Positions 26,398 through 34,611 of a DNA stretch of 64,000 nt are shown in pieces. The notes below the pieces were generated by a model that was not told the DNA's origin, ran no database searches, and saw only the letters and a program-made list of their open reading frames with translations. The DNA lies in assembly GCA_023399155.1 (NCBI GenBank), contig JAEWQP010000010.1:186001-250000 (forward strand). The letters are read 5' to 3'. Position 1 is the stretch's first letter. Each line of letters starts with the position of its first letter. Position numbers and translations under genes: made by a program. This stretch comes from Verrucomicrobiota bacterium (GTDB lineage Bacteria; Verrucomicrobiota; Verrucomicrobiia; Opitutales; Opitutaceae).

Positions 26398-26600
26398 ACG
26401 CTTTTTGAGCGCAGACGGTGTGCCATGGGACCCGCCCTCGGCGCAGGGAGGCCCGGGCAGGTGGTGTGCACCGGCCGCGCCATTGCATTCGGCGACTGCT
26501 TTCCATCGGCGGCATGCAAGATGCGCGTGCCGGGCGCCCCGCTGCCGGTGGCTCTGCCAACCTCGCGCGCGGGGCACCCCACGTGAGTTGCCGGTCGCCG

Positions 26601-26634
26601 CCCGATGGGCCGGTGTGCCCGGCTGTGGCACGTT
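26601..26634 (+). promoter_or_regulatory. stress-type promoter of the 26643-27789 operon
   Basis: CCCGATG (26601-26607), 21 bp gap, CACGTT (26629-26634). ATG 26643 follows after 8 nt. The second box departs from TAnnnT at its first base. Confidence 0.5.
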
Positions 26635-26642
26635 GCGGCGTC

Positions 26643-26831
26643 ATGCCTCGCGGAAGCAAGCAGAGCTACTCCGGCAAACAGAAACGGCAGGCCGAACACA
26701 TTGAGCGCGGCTACGAGAAACGTGGCGTGCCAAAGAAGGCTGCCGAGGGCCGCGCCTGGGCCACGGTGAACAAGTCCACCGGTGGCGGCAAGAAGAGCGG
26801 TTCCGGGCGCAAAGCGGCGAAGAAGAAGTGA
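26643..26831 (+). CDS. small basic 'plasmid stabilization'-like protein
   Basis: 62 residues, strongly basic: YSGKQKRQAEHIERGYEKRG, then AEGRAWATVNKSTGGGKKSG and a Lys-rich tail. This pattern is that of a small protein group commonly labelled plasmid stabilization protein, although the chromosomal copies have no proven link to plasmids and are often stress induced. It is soluble and probably binds nucleic acid, by inference from charge. It lies 25 bp upstream of an SDR gene and shares its promoter. Confidence 0.75.
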   Translation: MPRGSKQSYSGKQKRQAEHIERGYEKRGVPKKAAEGRAWATVNKSTGGGKKSGSGRKAAKKK

Positions 26832-26856
26832 CCGGCTCCGCGGGACGATGCATCCC

Positions 26857-27789
26857 ATGAAAAAGAAAACACCCACCCGCACCCGCACGAAAGGTGAACC
26901 GGCTGAGAAGCCGCAGATGATGAGCGAGCCGAAGTCGCCTTTTCCGGCCCAACATCAGAGCGGCGTCGGCCTCGAATCCAAACTCGAGCCGCTGCCGCGG
27001 TTCCTCGCCCCACGCTATCGTCCCGCCGACAAGCTCAAGGGCAAGGTGGCCCTGATCACCGGCGGCGATTCGGGCATCGGCCGCGCCGTGGCCGTGATGT
27101 ATGCGCGCGAGGGCGCCGACGTGGTCTTCACCTACCTCCCGGAGGAGAAGTCGGATGCGGAGGTCACGCGCCGCCACGTGGAGAAGGCCGGCCGCCGCTG
27201 CCTGATGCTGGCCGGCAATCTCGCGAGTTTGGACTTCTGCGAGGAGGTGGTGCGGCGCACCGTGCAGGAGTTTGGCCAGCTCGACATCCTGGTGTCGAAT
27301 GCCGCGCATCAGAATCGCAAGGAGAACCTGGACGAGGTGACCGACGAGGAGTTTGACACCACGTTCAAGACAAACGTCTACGCCTACTTTCGCCTCTGTC
27401 GCGCGGCGCTCCGCCACATGAAGCCCGGTGCCTCGATCATCGCCACGGGCTCCCAGACCGGGATCAAGGGTTCTGAACTGCTGCCGGATTACTCGGCGAC
27501 CAAGGGCGCGATCAATGCCTTCACGAAGGCGCTCGCGCAACGCCTGGTGGATCGCGGCATCCGCGCGAACGTGGTGGCGCCCGGGCCCGTGTGGACGCCG
27601 CTCAATCCGGCCGACGATGGCATGACGCCCGAGAAGGTCGCGAAGTTCGGCTCGAGCAATCCCTTTGGCCGCCCGGCGCAACCGGAGGAACTCGCGCCCG
27701 CCTACGTCTTCCTGGCATCCGATGCCGACTCCTCCTACATCACCGGGATCGTGCTGCAGGTGATGGGCGGCGAGACCACCGGCGGCTGA
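26857..27789 (+). CDS. SDR family oxidoreductase (YghA/GsiB-neighbour type)
   Basis: 310 residues from ATG 26857 (ATG 26848 is also possible). A hydrophilic N-terminal extension of about 55 residues with PRFLAPRYRPADKLKGK is typical of the YghA-like branch of stress-associated SDRs. Then TGGDSGIGRAV, VSNAAHQ, the catalytic Ser in ATGSQTG, and DYSATKGAINAF. Closing sequence ITGIVLQVMGGE fits the branch. Substrate unknown. Second gene after a stress-type promoter. Confidence 0.9.
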   Translation: MKKKTPTRTRTKGEPAEKPQMMSEPKSPFPAQHQSGVGLESKLEPLPRFLAPRYRPADKLKGKVALITGGDSGIGRAVAVMYAREGADVVFTYLPEEKSDAEVTRRHVEKAGRRCLMLAGNLASLDFCEEVVRRTVQEFGQLDILVSNAAHQNRKENLDEVTDEEFDTTFKTNVYAYFRLCRAALRHMKPGASIIATGSQTGIKGSELLPDYSATKGAINAFTKALAQRLVDRGIRANVVAPGPVWTPLNPADDGMTPEKVAKFGSSNPFGRPAQPEELAPAYVFLASDADSSYITGIVLQVMGGETTGG

Positions 27790-27853
27790 TGTGCGCAGGG
27801 GTCCCGACGCGCGTGCAGGGAAAAATGCGCCGTCGGGACCCGCGCCGAAGCGC

Positions 27854-28708
27854 CTACCGATCCGCCTCCTTCGCCGCGACCTCGCCGGGCTCCCGGCGGG
27901 GCTTTTTCAGTCGCGCGCTCTTGTAGTATTTCTCGTTCTTGCTCGCCTGCACGGATTCGGGAATAAAGCGCCGGCCTGCGACCATGATCTTGTTGAGCCC
28001 GCCCGGGACGATGACGCGCTCGCCGCGCATCAGCGCCTCGTAGCCGGTCTCCGCGACCTCGCGGGGACCCATCACGTTGCCGTGCTGAAAGGCGTTGGTC
28101 TGCACCATGTCCGCCTTCTCGAAGAAGTCCGTATCCGTCGGTCCGGGACAGAGGGCCGTCACGGTCACGCCGGTGCCCTCGAGCTCGGTGGCGAGTGCCT
28201 CGGAGAACGAGAGCAGGAACGCCTTGGTCGCGTGGTAGACGGCGAGCCCGGGACCCGGCTCGAAGCCCGCGACGGATGCGGTGTTGAGGATCCGGCCGCG
28301 TCCGCGCGAGAGCATCGGCGGCAGGAAGTGTTTCGTCAGGCGGATGGTCGCGGCGACATTGACCCGGAGCATCTCCGCATCGCGCTCGAGCGGGATTTCC
28401 CAGAATTTGCCGCGTTGCCCGAGCCCGGCATTGTTGACGAGGATGTCGATGTGCAGACCGCGCTCCTCGATGCCTCGGAAGAGGGCGTCGATGCTGGCCT
28501 CATCGTTGAGGTCGCAGGCATGGGGGATCGCCTCGGTATCGTAGTCCCGTTCGAAATCCGCGGCAATCGCCTCCAGTTCAGCCGCGACGGGGGCGACCAG
28601 CACCACGCGGTGGCCGCGCTGGGCGAAGCTCCGGGCAAGTTCGAGGCCGATGCCGCTCGAGGCCCCGGTGATGAGCACGGATTGTTTGTCGTGGTTCGGT
28701 GTGTCCAT
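27854..28708 (-). CDS. SDR family NAD(P)-dependent oxidoreductase
   Basis: 284 residues from ATG 28708. Cofactor motif ITGASSGIGLELA, then LVNNAGLGQRG, NTASVAGF and the catalytic AVYHATKAFLL. The C-terminal 25 residues are basic (KNEKYYKSARLKKPRRE). This is the DltE/YqjQ-like branch of the family; substrate unknown. It converges with the other SDR gene, 64 bp between stops. The promoter leaves 7 nt before the ATG. Confidence 0.88.
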   Translation of the reverse strand: MDTPNHDKQSVLITGASSGIGLELARSFAQRGHRVVLVAPVAAELEAIAADFERDYDTEAIPHACDLNDEASIDALFRGIEERGLHIDILVNNAGLGQRGKFWEIPLERDAEMLRVNVAATIRLTKHFLPPMLSRGRGRILNTASVAGFEPGPGLAVYHATKAFLLSFSEALATELEGTGVTVTALCPGPTDTDFFEKADMVQTNAFQHGNVMGPREVAETGYEALMRGERVIVPGGLNKIMVAGRRFIPESVQASKNEKYYKSARLKKPRREPGEVAAKEADR

Positions 28709-28715
28709 GCCGCCG

Positions 28716-28748
28716 AAGGTACGCACAGGGGTGCCTGGCGACATCCGG
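28716..28748 (-). promoter_or_regulatory. stress-type promoter of the SDR gene at 27854
   Basis: Minus strand: CCGGATG (28748-28742), 20 bp gap, TACCTT (28721-28716). ATG at 28708 follows after 7 nt. Full match. Confidence 0.6.
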
Positions 28749-28825
28749 CGCGCCTCGGGGCGCCCCACCGGTCCGGGCCCCGGAACCCGCCGGGAGCTTT
28801 TCCCGAGGTTACGGATGCACGAGGC

Positions 28826-31800
28826 TCACGTGCGCGGCGCCGGCTGCGACTGCAGCAACTCGTGCACGGACCAGAGGAGCGCGGCGTTGGAAAACGGTTT
28901 CGCGAGGATGCGGTCGACGCCGAGGGCGCGTGCCGAGTTGCGCACGTCGTCGTCGCCCAAGCCGGTCATCGCGATGATCGGGATGCCCGCGCGCGCCTGA
29001 CGCATGCGCGGGATCAGTTCCAGCCCGTCCATGCCCGGCATCATGAGATCGGTGATGAGGAGGCTCACCGCGCCGCCGCACTCGGCCAGGCGGAGAAGGG
29101 CCTCGCCGCCGTCGCGTGCAACCAGGGGCGCGAAGCCCGCCTTCGTCAGTATGCCCGCCATGACGGTGCGGACGCTCGGCTCGTCATCCACGACGAGGAT
29201 GGTCTCGCCGCGCCCCCGGGGGATCTCGGGTTCGGTGTGCGGCTGCTGTTCTTCTCCTTCACCTGCGGATGCGGCTGGCATGTAGACTTGGAACGTCGTT
29301 CCGGCTCCGGGTTCCGAGGCGACCGTGATGGAGCCGCCATGACGCTCGACGATGCCGAGCGTCACCGCCAGGCCCAGACCCGTGCCCTTGCCCACGGGTT
29401 TGGTGGTGAAGAACGGGTCGAAGATGCGCTCGCGGACCGCGGGGGTCATGCCGGAGCCGGTGTCGCGCACGGTAAAAACCACGTATCTCCCCGTGTCATT
29501 GCGGGCGGGAGGCAGCGCATCCGAGGGGACCTCGTCTGTATTTGCCACATGGATCATGAGCTGCCCCCCGCGCGGCATCGCATCGCGCGCATTGAGGCAG
29601 AGATTCATCAACACCTGCTGGATCTGGGTGGGATCGCCGGTCATCGTGGCCAGGTCGCGGTCGAAGTCGCAGTTGATCTCGATCGACCGGGGAAAGGTCT
29701 CGCGTGCGATCCGCGCGATCTCCTGCACCATGTGCCTGGGCTGGATCTCGACCCGTTCGCCGCCGAGACCGCGGGCGAAGGTCAGGACCTGGCGCACGAT
29801 GTCCGCACCGCGGTTGGCGGCGAGCTGCATGAGCTCGATCATCTCGCGCCCGGATGGGTCGCGGACCGATTCGCTCAGCATGCCCAGGCTCATCACGATG
29901 GGCGCGAGGACATTGTTGAGGTCGTGCGCGATGCCCGAGGCGAGCGTGCCGATGCTCTCCATCCGCTGCGCCCGCATGAGCTGCTCGTTGAGCCGGCGCG
30001 TGTCGGTGATGTCGTCGAGCACGACCAGGATGCGCCTCCGCCCGTCGAGTTCGAGCCTCGCGGTGGACAGCAGCATGTGGATGTCGCGCGCGCCCTCGGG
30101 CTGCGGGACGCTGCGCGTGATCTCGACCTGCGCGTGCGGCGTGCCGGTCCGCAGCGTATCCAGGATCGTGGTGCGCAAGGGGCAGGTCGCGCAGCTCGGG
30201 CCGTAGCCGCACCCGCGGGAGTCGTCCAGGTCGCTTAGGCAGCTGATGAAGTCCCCGCCAGGGGCGCCGTTCAGTTCACCCGCCTCGCGCCCGGCGAACC
30301 GCGCCGCCATCTGGTTGGCGCGGACGATCCGCGCCTGCTCGTCGAGCAGGCAGATGATCACGGGCGCGTGATCGTAGATGGCGAGCAACTCGGTCTCGCT
30401 GCGCAGTTGGGCCGCGCGGGCCTCGCGCCGCTCCACCATGCTGGCGATATGGGCGGCGATCGCGGTCAGTCGCGCGATGTCCAGCGTGTCCGCAGGACAG
30501 GGGCCGTCGTGTGCGATCGCAAGGACACCCGCCATCCGACCCGATACCACCAGGGGGACGCCGGCGTAGGCGCCAGCCTCCAGCGGCTGCAGTGCCGGCG
30601 AGAGAGTCGGGTTCGCGCCCGGGGCGTTTGTCTCCACCACGGGCTCACCGCGCTCCAGCACCCGGCCGGAGAGCGTGTTGCCCACGGGGATCTCGCGCGG
30701 CGCGTTCTCGGGCAGATCGATGCCATGCAGGCCGGTGAGCCGCAGCGTGCGTGTCGCCGGGTCGTGGAGCATCACCGCGGCGACATGGACGTCGAGCATG
30801 GCCGCGACCTCGTCGGCGATCTGCATGAACACGTCGGCATCGGCGGTGGAGTCGAGCATGCAGCGCGAGATCCGCTGCAGGCCCTCGAGCATGCGGTTGC
30901 GTTGCGCGAGTTCGGCCTTGTTCCTCCTGCTCTCGGTGATGTCCACCACCGTGAACGTCACGCCCGCGCCGATGTCGCCCGGGTTGATCGGCGTGGAACT
31001 CATGAGGATGTCGATAATCCGGCCGTCCTTGCCGCGCCATCGCGTCTCCAGGGTCCCGGTGCCCTGCTCGCGGATGAGGCCGTATTTTTTCGTGCCGACG
31101 CGTTCGAACTCCTCCTCGGAAGGATAAAGCATGCGCGTGGACTGCCCGATCAGCTCCTCCCGGGTGTATCCAGTCAGTCGTGTCACGTGGTCGTTCACCT
31201 CCGTGATCACCCGCGAGATGACCACGCCGATGCCGGCGGGCGCGGCGCGGAAGATGGCATCGAGCCGCGCCTGGCGGTCGCGCACGGCCTGCTCGGCGGC
31301 GCGGCGTGCACTGATGTCGCGGAAGACGCCGAGAATCGCCGACCGGCCGCCCAGCTCGACCAGTCCACCGTTGATCTCGACCGGCACGAGGCGGCCCTCG
31401 GCGGCGACGATCTCGGCATCGGTCAGGATGGCGGTGCTCCCGCGGACGTGTTCGTCGAAGAAGCGTCGATACGTGTCGGCCTTGTCCCGCGGGTGGAGCT
31501 CCGACTGGTGACAGCCCACGAGGGACTCACGCGTGCGGCCGAACAGACGGCAGGCCTCGTCGTTGGCCTCGAGGATCCTGCCCGTCTCGGCGTCGGCGAG
31601 GAGCACGGCGTCGCGCACGCCGTTGAAGAGGCGCCGGAAACGCGCCTCGCTGCGTCGAAGCGCTGCTTCGGTGCGGTGCTTGTGCAGGGCGATCTCGATC
31701 GCGGGTTGCAGTTCGCGTTCCTCGAAGGGCTTGACGATGTAGCCGAAAGCCTCCGCCGCCTGCGCGCGGTGCAGGACGGCGGAGTCGGCAAAGGCGGTGA

Positions 31801-32044
31801 TGAAGACCACCGGCGTCGTATACAATTCGCGGATGCGGGTCGCCGCGACGATGCCGTCCATCTCGCCGGCAAGCACGATGTCCATCAGGACGAGGTCGGG
31901 CTTCAGTTCGCCGACCAGCGTGATGGCGTCCTCGCCACGGGCCGTGACGCCGACCCGCTCGTAGCCCGCCCGCGCCAGTTGCATGGAAATGTCGCGTGCG
32001 ACGATGGCTTCGTCCTCCACGACCAGGATGCGTGCCGTGCTCAT
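28826..32044 (-). CDS. hybrid sensor histidine kinase, REC-PAS-PAS-GAF-PAS-HK-REC
   Basis: 1072 residues, no membrane segment, so cytoplasmic. Domain order: receiver (about 4-120, Asp55 in LVLMDIVLAG), two PAS domains (about 135-385), GAF (about 400-555), a third PAS (about 565-695) with a Cys-rich loop RGCGYGPSCATCPL, dimerisation/phosphoacceptor (SGIAHDLNNVLAPI), ATPase (FTVRDTGSGM, GTGLGLAV), and a C-terminal receiver (LLITDLMMPGMDG). The starting receiver closely resembles that of the kinase at 37654. Its start lies 9 bp after the upstream kinase gene's stop, which puts it at the end of the chemosensory run. Signal unknown. Confidence 0.92.
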   Translation of the reverse strand: MSTARILVVEDEAIVARDISMQLARAGYERVGVTARGEDAITLVGELKPDLVLMDIVLAGEMDGIVAATRIRELYTTPVVFITAFADSAVLHRAQAAEAFGYIVKPFEERELQPAIEIALHKHRTEAALRRSEARFRRLFNGVRDAVLLADAETGRILEANDEACRLFGRTRESLVGCHQSELHPRDKADTYRRFFDEHVRGSTAILTDAEIVAAEGRLVPVEINGGLVELGGRSAILGVFRDISARRAAEQAVRDRQARLDAIFRAAPAGIGVVISRVITEVNDHVTRLTGYTREELIGQSTRMLYPSEEEFERVGTKKYGLIREQGTGTLETRWRGKDGRIIDILMSSTPINPGDIGAGVTFTVVDITESRRNKAELAQRNRMLEGLQRISRCMLDSTADADVFMQIADEVAAMLDVHVAAVMLHDPATRTLRLTGLHGIDLPENAPREIPVGNTLSGRVLERGEPVVETNAPGANPTLSPALQPLEAGAYAGVPLVVSGRMAGVLAIAHDGPCPADTLDIARLTAIAAHIASMVERREARAAQLRSETELLAIYDHAPVIICLLDEQARIVRANQMAARFAGREAGELNGAPGGDFISCLSDLDDSRGCGYGPSCATCPLRTTILDTLRTGTPHAQVEITRSVPQPEGARDIHMLLSTARLELDGRRRILVVLDDITDTRRLNEQLMRAQRMESIGTLASGIAHDLNNVLAPIVMSLGMLSESVRDPSGREMIELMQLAANRGADIVRQVLTFARGLGGERVEIQPRHMVQEIARIARETFPRSIEINCDFDRDLATMTGDPTQIQQVLMNLCLNARDAMPRGGQLMIHVANTDEVPSDALPPARNDTGRYVVFTVRDTGSGMTPAVRERIFDPFFTTKPVGKGTGLGLAVTLGIVERHGGSITVASEPGAGTTFQVYMPAASAGEGEEQQPHTEPEIPRGRGETILVVDDEPSVRTVMAGILTKAGFAPLVARDGGEALLRLAECGGAVSLLITDLMMPGMDGLELIPRMRQARAGIPIIAMTGLGDDDVRNSARALGVDRILAKPFSNAALLWSVHELLQSQPAPRT

Positions 32045-32053
32045 CGCGGAAAA

Positions 32054-34432
32054 CTAGTCGCTGCCGTGCGGCGGAAAGTTCACGGAAAACATCGTCCCGG
32101 CACCTTGGCCGACGTGGAGCGCTCCGTCCAGTTGCTTGCACAGATCCGAGACGAGCTGGAGCCCGAGGGAGTTTTCCCGGAGTTCGTCGAAGTTGTGCGG
32201 CAGCCCCACGCCGTCGTCGCTGACCTCGAGGTGGATTCGGCGGTCCGTCTCGGCCTGCCAGAGCGCGACGCGGATCCGCCCGGGCCGGCCCGAGGGGAAG
32301 GCATGTTTCATGGCGTTCGAAAGCAGTTCGTTGGCGATCAGGCCGCAGGGGGCAGCCTGTTCGGCCGTCACGTGGACGTGGTGGAGGTCGAGGACGGTGT
32401 GGACTCCGCCGGCTTCGTTGCGACCTGCGGCGCGCAGGATATGGCGGCAGATGCTCTCGACATACGCGCCGAGATCGACCCGGGCAAGGTCGTCGGAACG
32501 GTGCAGCGTCTCGTGCAGCAGGGCCATCGAGCGGATGCGATCCTGCATCTCAGCCAGCACCTCGCGCGCACCCGGACCTTCCGCGCGCGCGGCCTGCAGG
32601 CGCAGCAGGCTGGTGATCACCTGGAGGTTGTTCTTCACCCGATGATGGACCTCGCGGAGAAGCGCCTCCTTCTCGTCGACGGAGGCGCGCAGCGCCTGCT
32701 CCGCGTGCTTGCGGTCGGTGATGTCGGAGATGATACCGTGCCAGAGCGTGGCTCCGTCCGCAGTCCGCCCGGGTGTCGCGTCGCTCAGGCGCCAGCGAAG
32801 GCCCTGCCGCGGCAGAACGACGCGGTACTCACAATGAAACGGGGCGAGCGTCCGGGCCGACTCCGCGATCTCGGCCATGACTCGCTCGCGATCCTCCGGG
32901 TGCAGCCGTTCCAGGATTGAGGATGCGTCAGCACGCACGTCCTCGGGCTCGCACTCGTAGATCTCGCGCAGGCCCGGGCTCGCGTAGGGGAAACAGGAAC
33001 GCCCGTCGGGATGGAAGAGGTACTGGTAGACCACGCCGGGAACCTGCGCGGCCAGTTTGGTGAGCAGGTCGTAGGCCTTCTGGCGTTCGAACTCGCCCTG
33101 CTTGCGCTCGGTGATGTCGCGCAGCACGACGTGGATCGCCTTCGAGCCCTGGTCGACGAAAGGCGCGGCGTTGACTTCCACTTCGACCACCGACCCGTCC
33201 AGCCGGACGATGCGCTCCTCGATCATGGGCACGGGCCCGGATTCGACGCGCAGCCTCTGGATGCGGGCGCGGATCCGCGGATGATCGTCCGGATGAAACA
33301 GCTCGAAGGGGGATTTGCCGATCAATGCCTCGGGTGTCGCGGAACCGAACAACCGGGCACAGGCCTGGTTGGCGAGTACCACGCGGTCGTCGCGATTGAT
33401 GAAGATGGCGAGCGGCGCGTTCTCGATGAGCGTGCGGTACCGGGCCTCGCTCTGGCGCAGCGCCTGCTCGCGCTGGTTGAGCTCCCGGGTGCGCGCCTGC
33501 ACGGTCTGCTGGAGCGCCGTCTGCCGGCTCGCGATGAGCCAGGTGGCGCTGCCCAGGACGAGTGCGATCAGCAGGCCGGCCAGTCGGAAGAGGTTCAACG
33601 GGTTGCGGGCGCCGGCCAGCCAGCCCTCCTGCGGCAACGCGGCCAGGGTCCATGAGCCACTCGCGATGGGCGCCTGGAGGAGCACGGCCTCCTCGGCCGG
33701 GATGCCCGCGTCGCCGTGGAAGAGTTCGCCGTCTCCGCCCCGGATGGCAAGGCGCAGGTCGGACGACGCGGCGAGCACACCGGCCCGGTCGAGCAACGGC
33801 TCCAGATCCAGCACCACGACGACGATTCCCTCGAGTGTGTCGTCGTGGTGGACGGCCTGCCGGACGACCACGCCCTTTCCGCCCTGCCGCAACGCGTAGG
33901 GTGCGCTCACGGTGACCGCCCGCGAGGCGATCGTCCGCTGCACGTCGGCACGGACGCCGGGGCGTTCGTCGTGGATGAGATCGTGCAAAGTCCGGCCGGC
34001 GATCTGCGCGCCGTCCTCCTCCGGGAAGGCGAGCACCGATCCATCAGCCGGATACACCTGGATCGCACGGATGATCGGGTCCGTGGCATGCAGGCCCGCG
34101 GCATAGATTGGAAACTCGCGCTGCATCGAGCCGTCGGTCCCGTACACCCGTGTGAACGCAGCCAGCGCCGTGACCGCGGACTGCCTCTGGCTGATCTCCG
34201 AGGCGAGAGTCGTGGCTAAACCCCTCAAGCGGTTTTCCACTGTCGTCCTTGCCTGATCGAGCAGTCGTTTCTCGAACGACTGGCCGAGGCGCCATGCGAT
34301 CAGGGCCGCGATTGCGGCGACGAGGATGGACAGGTACAGGACTCCGCGGCGTCGCAGGCGTGTCGGTCTCGCGGAGTCGGGGCCGTGGGGATCGGAGTTC
34401 ATGGTCTGGGAATCGCGGCCGGGGCGATCCAT
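32054..34432 (-). CDS. membrane sensor histidine kinase, CHASE-PAS-PAS-HisKA_2
   Basis: 792 residues. A first membrane helix (about 30-48) and a second (about 283-303, LFRLAGLLIALVLGSATWLI) enclose a periplasmic CHASE-type sensor. Two PAS domains follow (about 335-450 and 455-585). The kinase core is the HisKA_2/HWE-like type: LLREVHHRVKNNLQVITSL, then an ATPase domain with NELLSNAMKHAFP and DGVGLPHNF. Such kinases often serve PhyR-type general stress signalling or chemoreceptor-linked paths; the partner here is unknown. It ends 9 bp before the REC-first kinase. ATG 34402 is an alternative start; ATG 34432 has AGGG upstream. Confidence 0.9.
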   Translation of the reverse strand: MDRPGRDSQTMNSDPHGPDSARPTRLRRRGVLYLSILVAAIAALIAWRLGQSFEKRLLDQARTTVENRLRGLATTLASEISQRQSAVTALAAFTRVYGTDGSMQREFPIYAAGLHATDPIIRAIQVYPADGSVLAFPEEDGAQIAGRTLHDLIHDERPGVRADVQRTIASRAVTVSAPYALRQGGKGVVVRQAVHHDDTLEGIVVVVLDLEPLLDRAGVLAASSDLRLAIRGGDGELFHGDAGIPAEEAVLLQAPIASGSWTLAALPQEGWLAGARNPLNLFRLAGLLIALVLGSATWLIASRQTALQQTVQARTRELNQREQALRQSEARYRTLIENAPLAIFINRDDRVVLANQACARLFGSATPEALIGKSPFELFHPDDHPRIRARIQRLRVESGPVPMIEERIVRLDGSVVEVEVNAAPFVDQGSKAIHVVLRDITERKQGEFERQKAYDLLTKLAAQVPGVVYQYLFHPDGRSCFPYASPGLREIYECEPEDVRADASSILERLHPEDRERVMAEIAESARTLAPFHCEYRVVLPRQGLRWRLSDATPGRTADGATLWHGIISDITDRKHAEQALRASVDEKEALLREVHHRVKNNLQVITSLLRLQAARAEGPGAREVLAEMQDRIRSMALLHETLHRSDDLARVDLGAYVESICRHILRAAGRNEAGGVHTVLDLHHVHVTAEQAAPCGLIANELLSNAMKHAFPSGRPGRIRVALWQAETDRRIHLEVSDDGVGLPHNFDELRENSLGLQLVSDLCKQLDGALHVGQGAGTMFSVNFPPHGSD

Positions 34433-34611
34433 GACAGCCCTGCGTTCAGGGCATCATGTGTGGTGCGGTAAGGTTGCGGTGAACACCACGCTGAACCCGC
34501 GCCGGGTCTCCGGCGAACCTCAAGTGCGCCCTCCAGGCCGAAGAGGCATCCCTGGACACTGGTGCTGCGCGGGGCCTCGATAGCGGGTATCCTGCCGGGC
34601 CCAGGTTTTCG

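Noticed and set aside
26397..26510. Stress-type promoter for the DUF892 gene
   Set aside because: A GCCGATG occurs on the minus strand near 26510, but no TAnnnT lies at the right distance.
166..28748. The shared upstream signal as an EcfG-type general stress promoter
   Set aside because: The expected GGAAC and GTT boxes are absent. The boxes seen are CC(C/G)GATG and TAnnnT, so a known ECF general stress factor is not a match.
27791..34219. Long plus-strand open frames opposite the SDR and sensor kinase genes
   Set aside because: They mirror the minus-strand kinases codon for codon and show no motif, signal peptide or start-site evidence.
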